64,000 nucleotides of DNA from the NCBI GenBank assembly GCA_014332815.1, contig JACSZT010000022.1, forward strand, positions 1 to 64,000, read 5' to 3'. Numbering within the stretch: the stretch's first letter is position 1; every line of letters starts with the position of its first letter. The stretch comes from Weissella confusa (GTDB taxonomy: Bacteria; Bacillota; Bacilli; Lactobacillales; Lactobacillaceae). The position numbers and the translations under genes were made by a program. The notes below the pieces were generated by a model. That model saw only the letters and a list, made by a program, of their open reading frames with translations, ran no database searches and had not been told where the DNA came from. Below, one piece after another: positions 38,809-49,500 of this stretch.

Positions 38809-39996
38809 GCGATGTAGTTGATAATACGCAAGCAAACTGTCAAAGTCCGCTTGCTTGGCCCAACCATTACGGCCGGCACGCGCAGTAATAAGCATCCCCA
38901 TTCCTTGCGCTTCAGACATTGCTACCCGGTGCTTAGACGTACCCGCATTCACATAGGTTGCCCCCGAGTGATTTTTCACGACAAATGTTTCACGCCACGT
39001 TTTATGATATTCATAACGCAAAATATCAGCTGCAATTTTTCGGGCAAGCCGACGATATTGATCGGCTGCCTTGGGCCAAGATTTAGCTGCCGTTATCAAC
39101 GACTGAGCAATATACAAGTCACCATCAGTGGCACTATTTTGATCATTACGCCATTCACCTTGCTTGAGTTGCTGACGCCAACTCATTAAATACGTACTAC
39201 CATACCCCGTCTGATGTTGGTCACTCAACGTCTGCAATTTATCTAACATACTATTTGAAATCTCTCGCCAACGGTCATCACCAGTCGTTATAGCTAACGC
39301 ATCAAAAACAGTTGGCATCACATCAGATGAGCGCATCACATTGTAAGCCCAGCTATCTGAAGTTGCCCAATTTCCGACAGTCACCATTTTTGCGGTGTCG
39401 TTTACCAGCGTTTTTTGCTGCGCAAAGAAGTGTATCATTCGATCATTAATTTTGCGGGCACGGTCATCGGTGGCGTTGGCCAGCATCATCGGAACTCGCG
39501 CTGCGTTATAGTCGTACGTACCGTCAGCCTTAGTTGACACTTCGTCACGTTGGGCTGGTCGAATTCGATCTTTTTCAATAATAGAAAAATCTGGTACCAG
39601 TCCTACAGCAACTAGTGTTGTGATCGTTGCATCATAATAAGGTTGTTGCGCCAAAGATTTGTTTAAAATATTCTTCGTATTGCGATACAGCACTTCAGCA
39701 TCTGCGTTGTTGGCGTTGGTGGCCAAATTGAAAATTGGCGCTTGGAAAGCCGATGATTCATACGTTTTTGTCGCTTGACCATTCAACTGATAACCAGGTC
39801 CATAATTGCCAAATCATAATCCGGCTTAACATCGAAAATATCCAAAATGGGCTGCAACATTTCTTGGTGTTGCCCGGTAACAACCGTTACTGGTGTCACT
39901 GTATCATCATTTTCAAGTGCCTTAATAACTGGCGCCATTTTTATGCCTTCAGGCCGGGTGCCAAAAACAGTCATTACTTTAATCATTTTTAAATCG
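38611..39996 (-). CDS. Glycoside hydrolase family 8, membrane-anchored
   Basis: Restored 38697..39815 +, 372 aa. N-terminal signal anchor ([19 protein letters not shown]), then the GH8 catalytic core: [17 protein letters not shown] (general acid Glu), [14 protein letters not shown] (catalytic Asp region), [28 protein letters not shown] and [14 protein letters not shown]8 enzymes are standard partners of cellulose-like or Pss-type synthases, trimming the nascent chain outside the cell. Overlaps wecB by 8 bases (ATGATTAA). Confidence 0.88.
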
Positions 39997-40986
39997 GGTG
40001 AGTACTTATCCCACGTTCGCAACCCAGCCTCTACGTGTCCCACCGGGATGTGATGGAAAAATGCACTCATACTGGTCGCTAGTGTCGTACTGGTGTCACC
40101 ATGAACTAAAACGACGTCTGGTTTTTCAGCTGTTAAAATGTCATCCATCCCAAGCAAAACTTTGCTCGTAATTTTGGCCAAACTTTGCTTAGGGTGAATT
40201 TGGTCCAAAACGGGATTTTTATAATCTTTATGTAACGTGTAATGCAAGGCATCAATCACAGTATTTCCGGTCACAAAAACATTATCTGTCTCGACACCTT
40301 CTTGAATCAAATTATTGGCACTTAATCGCGTTGGTGCAAAATACATATCTGCAATGCGATCTGTCATTTGGCGATTAATTTCTTCCGGAAATACTAGATG
40401 CACACGGTCAATATCACCCAAAATTTCAGTCGCGACTGATTGCACAGCTGGACTCAAGTGGACTGGATACACAACTTCAACTTCAGGGTTTTCAAACACG
40501 ATATCCCGAATTGCTCTAAAGACACGAGCCATTGGCGCCCCTTGATTTTCTCGTCGGTGCATCGTTAATAGTACCATTTTTTGTTCGGGTGCTTTAACTG
40601 TCTGGTAGTCCGTACCAACTAATCGTAACGTACCGGCATCAACTCCCTCTGGTCGTTCAGTCGTATCTCGCAACACAAGTACCGGTACATTTAATGAAGG
40701 CGCCTCTTCTTGAATACCACCTGAATCCGTTAAGATTAGATAACTGCGGGCAGCTAAATTATGAAAATCGACAACATCTAGTGGTTCTAACTCTTAAATG
40801 AAAAACTGATATAAACACCTGGATTCGGTATGTTTTATTACGTGTTTAATAATTAAACACACTTACATCATAAACTGCTTAATAAGATGCACAATTCGTT
40901 CAGCTGTATGACCATCACCATAAGGATTCGTATTATCTGACATGTCACGATACTACGTCTCATCATGGAGGAGTCCTTCAACAGCA
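39799..40986 (-). pseudogene. wecB: UDP-N-acetylglucosamine 2-epimerase with a premature stop near the C-terminus
   Basis: Restored 39808..40911 +, 367 sense codons when the internal stop is ignored. Interconverts UDP-GlcNAc and UDP-ManNAc. Shows [84 protein letters not shown] and [13 protein letters not shown]. Codon 338 is TAG (GAG-ACG-TAG-TAT; supplied 40953..40955), while the frame behind it encodes the conserved NPYGDGHTAERI end, so a 337-aa truncated product is expected unless suppressed. Last gene of the exopolysaccharide operon. Confidence 0.88.
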
Positions 40987-41580
40987 GATGTAAATGTAGT
41001 CCGTCAACTCATCGGGCGTCAAATAAAAGACGTCACGGTTTGATGGTCGGTTATTAACAGCTGTTGCCAAGTTCAAAACGTGTGAATCACGCAAATACTT
41101 CTCCAGCAATGCTTTGGTATCCAAATTTGCTTCTGTCATAGTTTCATTACTCCCTTTAGTTAGTTCCTTGTGGTTATTATAACACTCACCAGCAACATCC
41201 ATCCAATTTGGAATTTGGTTTTCAATCAATTCTGCGACGTCATCAATTGACTTGTCCGTCAAATGAATTTCAGCCTTGTTTGATGTGACTACCCCATTGT
41301 CCTCATCAGTTGGCACCGTCGTGAACGCAACAAATGGATTAGCCTCAATTTCGGCCATCTTGTTTGAGTTGCGTGTCGTTGGCCGAATACATATGCCTAA
41401 TTTGCGAAACATCCCGGAGAAAGAAAAAAGGTTGCCCGATTGGACAACCTTTCATATCAATACTTACAACGTTTCTTGTGTGGCACCTTCTTCGTTCAAC
41501 AACAAAGAGCTGATCCCTTGATCACCGAAAATCTTAACTGAGCTGAATGACAACTTCAAGACAACGAAACTGTCCTTTGT
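40987..41580 (-). CDS. Pyridoxamine 5'-phosphate oxidase family protein
   Basis: Restored 41031..41498 +, 155 aa. Flavin-binding split-barrel protein. Shows LLEKYLRDSHVLNLATAVNN, DVFYLTPDELTDYIYI, NSNKMAEIEANPFVAFTT, IENQIPNWMDVAG and FVVLKLSFSSVKIFGDQG. Substrate unknown. Start ATG of MTEANLDTKA with AAAGGGAG upstream. Monocistronic, terminator behind. Confidence 0.8.
41423..41453 (-). terminator. Terminator after PNPOx-like gene
   Basis: Restored + strand: AAAGGTTGTCCAATCGGGCAACCTTTTTTC. Confidence 0.85.
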
Positions 41581-42372
41581 GAACACCACTACCAACTTGG
41601 GCATGGTCTCTGTGACCGATCCGTCCGCCGCAAAATGCGTTGGCATGCGATCAGGTAACCGATGATACAGCATGGCACCGAATAGAATTGGCAACAGCGT
41701 GATCAACGTCGACCCAGCAATAATTCGTTTCGTAAAAGGCATAACACTCTCTCCCTATGTCCTAATACTTTTACTGTGGAACATCACCACCGTTGTGATT
41801 TGGACCCGGTAGCCGAGCGCTAAAACATCAACCATCAACATCGTTCCGACCGTAATAAACGGAATCAGGCTCGCGATAATTGCAACCGGAAAAGTAGTTA
41901 AGTGTTTATTCTTTGGGTCAGCATTCGCAAATACCAAAACAATCACATTAATGATGGCAAAAAACAATGGCAAGCAGAAAATCGGCGTGTGATTAAAGCC
42001 CGCACAGCCGAATAGCAAGATTCCGGCACCAATGAACAAGCGACCACCTAAACGATGCACCATGCGCCAATTATTGCGGTTTGACAGCGTCCAAGGCGTG
42101 CGAATACCAATCGTGTAACTGGTATCCACTTTCGGTAGCACCAAGCCGATGGCGATAAACACAATCCCTAAGATCCGTAATATCTTGAACTGCCATAATT
42201 AGCGTTCCTCCCTCATTATTTTCTAATGTAAGGTTAGTATAACGCCAAGTGTCCGATTTGTCGAATAGGCATTTAATCCCTCAAATTAACGGTTAGATTG
42301 GCGCCAAAGCAGATATGAATAGACAATTGGGACGATGACAACGATCAAAATAATGATAACCAGAATCGTTAA
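41581..42372 (-). CDS. SdpI/DUF1648 family membrane protein
   Basis: Restored 41616..42260 +, 214 aa. N-terminal DUF1648 part (ITLLPILFGAMLYHRLPDRM, PTHFAADGSV), then helices (FFAIINVIVLVFANAD, FPVAIIASLIPFITVGTMLM) and the SdpI signature TSYTIGIRTPWTLSNRNNWR. Family includes the immunity protein SdpI; there is no sdpC-like toxin gene next to it, so an envelope-stress or regulatory role is as likely. Start ATG behind GGGAGAGAG. Confidence 0.82.
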
Positions 42373-42768
42373 TCGTTGGAATCGCCATGATACCAAATTC
42401 TTGCGCCGTGGCAGGGTTTTGATCAACATCCATCTTGTTGAACTTTACTTCAGGCATTGATTCAGCCACCGTTTCAACAACAGGTGATTGCATGCGGCAA
42501 GGACCACACCACGTTGCCCAGAAATCCGTCAACGTTACCCCTGTATTTGTCTCTTGTTCGAATGTTGCATGCAATTTCAGTTTCGTTCAGTGGTTTCATC
42601 ATTATTGTCCAATCGTTAAAATATATGTCCATTTTACCGCAGAAAAAAAGAGATGTCTGAACATCTCTTTTAATCGTTAGGCATACTTTGCCAAAATTGC
42701 TTCTAGTTGGTGTGCTGGTGTGAAACCAGTCAAACGTTCAACCACTTCGCCGTCCTTCTTTACAAGGA
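42175..42768 (-). CDS. trxA: Thioredoxin
   Basis: Restored 42350..42661 +, 103 aa. Redox-active WATWCGPCRMQSPVVE with the CGPC site, then NKMDVDQNPATAQEFGIMAI and the cis-Pro PTILVKKDGE, ending [14 protein letters not shown]. Start ATG with GGAGGAAC upstream. Followed by a terminator; mutS2-trxA proximity seen in relatives is replaced here by about 8 kb of accessory DNA. Confidence 0.93.
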
Positions 42769-43362
42769 GATGCTGAAGTCGCCATGCCAGGCAAAAACTC
42801 ATGCAACAAGCGCGTGGCTTCAGCCATATCTGTCTTTGCAACGTCATTCATTCGTTGCACCTGTTGGAAAGCACGTTGCGTAATAGCTTGTAACTGGGGT
42901 TCCTTGCCATATTGGTACCAGTCCCCTTGATCAATTTTGGTAAAGATATCTAGCGCTGCTAAACGATGCCACCCCTCGCGACGCAAAGCCACGTTATATG
43001 GATGATGATTTGGCGTGAAGAACTGTGCATTTGGACCGATAAAGGCATGTTTACCAATTGTTACTTTACCAGCGCTGACAATTTGCAGATTGGCGTTGAT
43101 GAAACTGTCCTCGCCGAGAACCAACTGTTCCGGATACTCAATCGTGTTCACCGGGAACGTGATGCCGGTTTTCGTTTATTCTTGGGTTAAATCTTTTATG
43201 ACGCGGGCAGGATTACCTGCCACCATCGTGTTACTTGGCACATTCTTCGTGACAACACTACCGGCACCAACAACGACGTTATCGCCAATCGTCACACCGG
43301 GTAGGACAATCACTGAACCGCCAAACCAAACATCATTCCCAATCGTAATTGGTAAATCATAC
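42571..43362 (-). CDS. Maltose/galactoside O-acetyltransferase family protein
   Basis: Restored 42736..43350 +, 204 aa. Hexapeptide-repeat acetyltransferase. N-terminal helical part ([20 protein letters not shown]), then left-handed beta-helix repeats ([27 protein letters not shown] with the catalytic His, [44 protein letters not shown]). Sugar acceptor unknown. ATG-ATG start; the second lies nearer to GGA. Converges on the nucleotidase gene. Confidence 0.86.
42642..42671 (-). terminator. Terminator after trxA
   Basis: Restored + strand: AAAAGAGATGTTCAGACATCTCTTTTTTT. Confidence 0.86.
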
Positions 43363-43559
43363 ACGGGAAACTACAAGATGTACAGTATCGACAAGGTTGT
43401 TCGTGAAGTCCAAATCGAGACGGCCGACCTTATCGGTGACTACATCGCAGATCATCCGGATATTCAAATCCCACAACCAACGAACATCACCAGTAAGGGA
43501 TTCGTTTGGGCAAAGACAAATTAACAACAAAACCGGCGGCATCTCAATCGCGAGATGCC
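43165..43559. terminator. Bidirectional terminator shared by the acetyltransferase and nucleotidase genes
   Basis: After restoration it reads AAAACCGGCGGCATCTC, six bases, GAGATGCCGCCGGTTTT: a perfect 17-bp stem. In the supplied sequence the halves are separated (43165..43173 and 43527..43559), and the stem forms only under the 197+1 rule, giving non-coding support for it. Confidence 0.85.
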
Positions 43560-45144
43560 GGGCGAATTGATTGTGAATCCACGTTTTCTTGAGCCAAAAG
43601 TACAACACTACAACTATGATATTTGGAGTGGTATCGATTACACCTTTGATTTCAGCCGTCCCGCTGGTAATCGCGTGACGTCGTTGAAGGTGAACAACCA
43701 ACCGATGTCCATGACGGAGTCGTTTGAAGTCACGATGAACAACTACCGTGCAACTGGAATGGCTGCGACGGGCACCCACATTTCAAACACCGCGTTATTT
43801 AATGACGAAGTCCGCGGGTTGCCTAATGAAGTCACTCGTCGCGATGTCATGACAAATTACATCTATCCAAATACGCTAGTCGTTGAAAAGTTGACGGGCC
43901 AAGATATCAAGGATGCCCTCGAAATTAGTGGTCGCTATTTTGATGTCACGGCAGACGCCAATGCCCAGCTAATTGCCACGGGTAACTTCAAGGAGGAATC
44001 GGCCATTCTTGAGTTAGTCTCACCCTTGAACGACCAAGTTAACGATTGGTTGGATGCAGCAATTGGTACAGTTGGTGACAACATGCAGGTCACGAAGCAC
44101 TTTGAAGCACGCTTGCATAACCACCCGTTCATTGAATTAGTGAATCAAGTGCAGGCATTGGAGCATTTGACGACTGAAAACCAAGGTTATGAGCTTTTGA
44201 AATTGCCAGGTGTCGATGCGCTGATTACCGGGCACCAACACCGTGCGATTGCTGAAGTTGTCGATGGTATACCTACCACGCAGCCTGGTTACCGGGCGGA
44301 ATACGTCGGTGCCATTCAACTAGATTTGGATGAGCAATTGCATATTAACCATAACCACATCCGTGTCGGTGTGATTGGTCTAACGACGTCTTATATTCCA
44401 CACTGGGAGCACCCTGATAACATTCGCGGCCTGGTTTTCAAGGATCCAGTTGCAACTGCCGAACGTTATATCGCTGAGCTACGTCCGAATGTCGATGTGC
44501 TGGTGATTGCTTATCACGGTGGTTTTTCACGTGATTTGCAGACTGGCGAAGCTGATTTGCCAATTTACAAACACTTGGCAGACACTGCCGGGTTCGATGT
44601 TCGGATTCTAGGTAATCACGAATTTAACTATGGTCGTGAGTACTTAGAAAGTGCGATGACCGGCGTAGATAATTTGTTGAACGCCAATATTTTGGATGCA
44701 ACAACTGGTCAACCGTTTATCGGCAAGCCCTACACCATCATCAATCGGTCAGATGTTCACGGCTACTTCCGTGCTGATGACTTTCGCCGACCACTTTTGA
44801 ATACCCGCTTAGGCTTGTCCCGTGCCGTCACTGTCATGAACGAGTTGCGGACACACGTCGCGCCGGATGACGTGGTAATTGCCATCGATAACGGCGATTT
44901 TATCCAAGGATCACCGTTGACCAACTATATTGAAAAAATGGACCGTAAGCGTCCATTTAAAGTAAGTCAATCCATTAAGACCACTAACAGGTCAAACTTG
45001 GTCAAAGTATTTCGTCCGGTAAATAACACCTTAGCGTTAGGTGCTCTAATGTATTTTAAATTAGTTACTTTTGCGGTATTCTGTTTATTAAGTAACACAA
45101 ATTTTAATGGAGGCATTATCATGCATGTCACGTTGGTTTCAACT
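43363..45144 (+). CDS. Metallophosphoesterase / 5'-nucleotidase
   Basis: Restored 43398..44969 - (minus after restoration), 523 aa. Hydrolyses nucleotides or UDP-sugars. All metallophosphatase motifs are present in order: STSDVHGYF (DxH), [13 protein letters not shown] (GDxxQG), [10 protein letters not shown] (GNHE), [19 protein letters not shown] (GHxH); the C-terminal 5'-nucleotidase domain shows [21 protein letters not shown] and [10 protein letters not shown]. No signal peptide at [10 protein letters not shown], so probably cytosolic, as in the YunD type. Start ATG behind GGAGG. Confidence 0.9.
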
Positions 45145-45342
45145 CCCATTACTGTACGTTAACGTGACATGCTCAAACCGTACTTCCACGATTGTTCCCC
45201 CATACTTCAACATAATCTTAGTCATGACTTTGCAGTCATTAACCTAACTTTCCGTTAGTATAGCATGATAATTATCAATCGAAAGAGTTTTCTTATTTTT
45301 CGTTCGTGACGTAACGGACGTTGTGCGCATAGACGCATTAAG
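45145..45342. promoter_or_regulatory. 327-bp divergent intergenic region with palindromes
   Basis: Restored 44970..45296, between the nucleotidase and the ABC operon. Contains the 12-bp perfect palindrome TGATAATTATCA (supplied 45266..45277), a TATACT -10 beside it, and CTAAC-N5-GTTAG. The first could be an operator core of the Fur/PerR kind, but this rests on shape only. The rest shows no gene. Confidence 0.45.
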
Positions 45343-46332
45343 GAATACCATCCCCACACCACGCTGCAACGCATCTTTCTTTGTGACGTCAGTATCCCCA
45401 AAATAAATCTGACCGGTCGTCGCTTGTAGCAAACCTGAAATCAGGTTCAAGGTCGTTGATTTTCCGCCACCACTTGGTCCTAACATGGCAATTAATTCAC
45501 CATCCGGCAGTTCAAAATCCATATCATGTAGCACCTCAACTGCACGAGCAATCGCGACACGTTGTTGTTGACCACCTGATAAGGCACCTGGCTTTTTGTT
45601 CAGTTGATCATCGACACGGACCAATTTGGCCAGTTCCTTTGCTTTGGCTTCACGCGTCGTCTTATCAACCTTAGCCATCTTCATTGGGAAAATAATGTTA
45701 TCCAACACCGTCATATGTGGGTAAAGCGCATAATTCTTTTGAATCACCCCATCATTCAACACCATTATTTTGTCGGCCACGTGCATGGCTTCGCTCTGGT
45801 CGTGCGTCACAAATACCGTCGTGATACCGGTTTCCTGTTGAATACGGCGGATTTCTTCACGCATTTCGACACGTAGACGTGCATCCAAATTCGAAAGTGG
45901 CTCATCTAGCAACAAGACTGTTGGCTCTTTTGCCACAACGGCCAACGTTGGGTGTCCAGGCACAAGACCTTGAATGGCCTCAGGACGAATACCGATGGTG
46001 GCGGCGTTGGCTGGCAAACTCAAGGTTTGACGTAGCGCATCAGCTGGTACTTCATTAATCACCGGATCACCAATAAAGCGGGCCACAAACTGGTTAGCTG
46101 GGTCTTGGTACAACGTTTGTGGTGAATCGAATTGTTGGCTTGATTTGATTCATCATGCCTATTCACCCCCTAGCGGCAAGCGAACACCTTGCGCATCAAA
46201 GGCGAATACTCCCAGCGGATTAAGCGATACTTGGTTAGTGGCAATCGTTAATTCGGTTGAGACCAACTTGTGCTCACCGAGTTTCAAGGTAGCTTGACGG
46301 TCACGACCAAATGCATGCACTTGTTGGGCTTC
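45145..46332 (-). CDS. Sugar ABC transporter ATP-binding protein (MsmK/UgpC type)
   Basis: Restored 45297..46307 +, 336 aa, somewhat shorter than the common 360-370. Shows Walker [21 protein letters not shown]-loop [15 protein letters not shown], signature [16 protein letters not shown], Walker [18 protein letters not shown]-loop [15 protein letters not shown], then the regulatory domain ([23 protein letters not shown]). Start GTG behind GGGGGAAC. Energises the two permeases that follow directly. Confidence 0.9.
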
Positions 46333-47322
46333 CTGCCAGATGGAAATCGTTGTCTTGCCATAGGGTCTTAAAGTTATCGAAGCCCACTGCATTGACCTGA
46401 TTCGTGAAAAAGTTGTAGTCGGTGTAAAAACTCATCGCCAAACTTTTAATAATCGGATACAGGCTGAACACCGCAATGATCACCAGCATAGGTGCCAAAT
46501 AGGCCAGTGCCTTTAAGTTGTCACGCCACTTCAATAGACCGGCATCTTTGTTGTAAATCCACCGCCAGACCATTGAGATAGCCACAACACTGGTTACGAA
46601 CGGCATGAAGTAAAGGGTGCGGAAGAAACCAGCTAAACGCTTGATTTGATTCAACAACACTGCAATAACCAGCGAAATAATAATTTCAGCTGGTACAACG
46701 CCAATAACGAAAATAATCGTATTCCAAAAACGTTGCCAGCTGTTTGCACCATCAAGCATCGCGGCATCGTATAAGCGCTTGTCCACGTTATTCAGTGCCA
46801 CCAAGAAGAGCAAGATGTTAAATCCCAATCCCTTCCAGATTGCCAAAATGATTAACGCCGGCATGGCATAGTGTGGATCGTTCAACCAATCAATCGGATG
46901 TACACCGACGAAACCGAGTAAGTAGTCTGCAGCAAGGCCGTACTTGTTTTGCTCATAGAACATTTGATACAAGTAGTAAACGACCGTCAGCGTACTGTGT
47001 CCAGGTCCTGGTTGACCGCCGAACAGCGCGAAAATCTCATCAAACACCTTGAACGAGCCAATCACCGCATTCACCGTCACCAAGAATGTCATTGGTGAAA
47101 TCATCGGCAAGGTCACATGCCAGCCGAAACCGGTTTTGAATGCCGTCGACACCATCCAGAAGAATGGCAGCAACATCGTAATCGCGCCGAACGTCAAAAT
47201 GACATAAACAACTGTTTTCTTTGCTTTCATGACGCCCTCCTAGTAGTGCACGTGCTTCTTGCTCCACCAGAGTTGGAACAAGGTGACAACCAAAATCATC
47301 ACGAACAAGACAACACCAGATA
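46135..47322 (-). CDS. Sugar ABC transporter permease (UgpA/MsmF type)
   Basis: Restored 46310..47206 +, 298 aa. Six transmembrane helices beginning [33 protein letters not shown]-type loop [15 protein letters not shown] followed by [12 protein letters not shown]-terminal [14 protein letters not shown]. Begins 2 bp after the ATPase gene (TAGGCATG), so strongly coupled. Forms the channel with the next gene product. Confidence 0.88.
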
Positions 47323-48114
47323 CTTTCTTCCCTGAGAAATTCAACTTTGCAAACGCAAAAGCTGCCAGAATGGACGTCACTAACTGGCCAACGGTGGTCG
47401 TCAGTGACACCACAACTGAGTTGACGAGATATGTTGCAAACGGTGCTGCGTGCCAGGCACGTACCCAGTTGGACCATTGCATGTGCTTCGGCAACCAGGT
47501 TGGTGGCGTTTGCAAGGCTTGGGCAGCGTAATACAATTGATCCGGCACACTGGCGAAACTTTGACGGAGCGTGAACACCGAAAAGAATGACGCCAACCAA
47601 GGCACAATCAATGCCCCATACGTGTTGACCAAATGCATTTCTGACAACGTCACGAAGTTTGGGATGATTAGCATTTCACCCGGTACCATCATCGTTGCCA
47701 AGAGAATCGTGAATAAGGGCACGCCAGAATCACTTGAGAAGGCTTGCAACCCAACTGGTAGCGTGCGCATCCCCTCCGTATTCGTGACAATCAATGGCCA
47801 CATAAATGAATTCCAACTACCAATGATTTGTAATAACCCAATCGCCGTAATCGTTGATTTGGCGTTTGGCACCAACACACGCCAGAGGAATTGCCAATCA
47901 CTGGCACCGTCCAAGAGTGATATTTCTGAACAGTTTAGCGGTGACAATTGCTTCTCATCACTAAACCGTCCACAAACATGCTGTGAACAGTCGGTTAATT
48001 AACCTTTAATACCTGTATTTGAAATGCCGGCAACCACGTACTTGTTCAACAACAAATACATGATGACCATCGGCAAGATGACGAACGTTGAGGCCGCCAT
48101 TAATTCTGGATATA
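47125..48114 (-). CDS. Sugar ABC transporter permease (UgpE/MsmG type)
   Basis: Restored 47216..48031 +, 271 aa. Starts [20 protein letters not shown] followed by [36 protein letters not shown]-type loop YYAAxLDGASDWQFLWRVLV; C-terminal LPMVIMYLLLNKYVVAGIS. Start ATG with AGGAGGG upstream, 9 bp after the first permease. A hairpin-like region separates it from the binding protein gene. Confidence 0.88.
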
Positions 48115-49500
48115 TAGCGTGCCAGAATGTAATCTTCGTTGGCTTTGATGCAGCACTGGCAACCGTTGGAACCGCCGTTGCGAATGCGCCTGATGTCAAT
48201 GCCAATACAGCTGAACCTGCGAACAATTTTGTCCAAGTCTTCATGTTAAAAGTTCCCCTTTTTTCCCACATAACTAACAATTAATGACTGTCAGGCATAC
48301 CACAGGGCCCTTCATTCTTGGCATAGTCTGGCACTTGTGTGTAAGTTGCTTGTGCCATGTCAGGCAACGTCTTTGACTTGGCGGCTGCCATGACCTTTTG
48401 GTTCAACGTTGTGTAGTCACCTTGGGCAGTTGCGACAATCTCATACTTTGATTGCGACGCGTTAAATGCCTTGATTTGTTCGTCCAATGCTTTGGCGTAG
48501 TTTCCCGTCGTCTTTGGCACTGACAAACCGTATTGATCCAAGATTGACTTGTTGTAGAACATCACACGCACTGATGCTGAGAATGGCATGGCGTAGTATG
48601 AGCCCTTGTACTTGGCTTGTTCCAAGAATCCTGGGTAAATGTTCTTCAAATCAGCCTTTGAAAGACCATCCTTACCCTTAACTTGGCTATCCATGTTGGC
48701 GACGATACTGACCATGTCCGTAATCGTCTTAGCTGCTGCCACAGCCTTCTTTGAGTTGATGTTGACCTTACCAGAAGGTGTGACCAACTTAACCCCAGCG
48801 GCACGCACCATTGAGTTCCATTCCATATCAAATGACTTGTCATATCCCACGGCGGCGATGTTGTGTTGCTTCAAGACCTTCGCCATCTTGGCCACATCAT
48901 CCCACAAGTTGTTTCCAGCTAGCATCGTCGCGTTCTTACCTTCGTATGATGGCATTACCGCCGTACCCCAGTCGAATCCATCTGGTGCGGCAGCCTTGGT
49001 TGCTGAAATACCAGCTGACGATGAGAATGACAAGGCTGTCTTACCGTTGACGAAGTTTGTCGTACCGTAAATGTCAGAACCAGCGGTCAACGCTTCCCCA
49101 TTGTATGAATCTGAAGCAGCCTTCGCCAATGGGTTGGCCTTCAAGTAAGCCTTGTATGACGCTGACTTGGCGGCCTTCTTCGTAATTGGCAAGTAACCAG
49201 TAGCTTCAGCCCACTTTTCAGTTTGCTTATCAGATGCCAAGAACTTCATAAAGGCAAACGCACCGGCTTGTTCCTTCTTTGACGCTTGGGCAGTCGTGAC
49301 CTATCAACACCGTTTAGTACTGTTACCGTGGTCGTCATGTTACTTGCTTTCCTTCACGATCTTTTGCGTTTGCTTTTGCAACGTATCCAACGCATCCTTA
49401 GGTGCTGTCTTCTTCGTCAACATTGCGTCAGTCGCGCTCAACAAGTCCGTACGGTACTCTTGGTAACCCAAGAAGGCCGTATCAGAGAACGCACCTGGCA
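48115..49500 (-). CDS. Sugar ABC transporter substrate-binding protein (UgpB type)
   Basis: Restored 48182..49462 +, 426 aa. Sec signal peptide MKTWTKLFAGSAVLALTSGA, then FATAVPTVASAAS with no lipobox Cys; mature part shows ITFWHAMTGDYAKALDEQI, LPDMAQATYTQVPDYAKN, YYAMPFSASVRVMFYNKS, ILDQYGLSVPKT, FDWGTAVMPSYEGKN and FMKFLASDKQTEKWAEATGY, typical of UgpB/MalE cluster proteins. Sugar or glycerol-phosphodiester specificity cannot be told. The MBL gene begins one base after its stop. Confidence 0.88.

Noticed and set aside
41581..42372. SdpI-like gene as part of a toxin-immunity pair
   Set aside because: No sdpC-like or other toxin gene is adjacent; kept only as a family assignment.
43555..45162. 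A nucleotidase on the plus strand with its domains in reverse order
   Set aside because: Restored it is an ordinary 523-aa enzyme on the minus strand.
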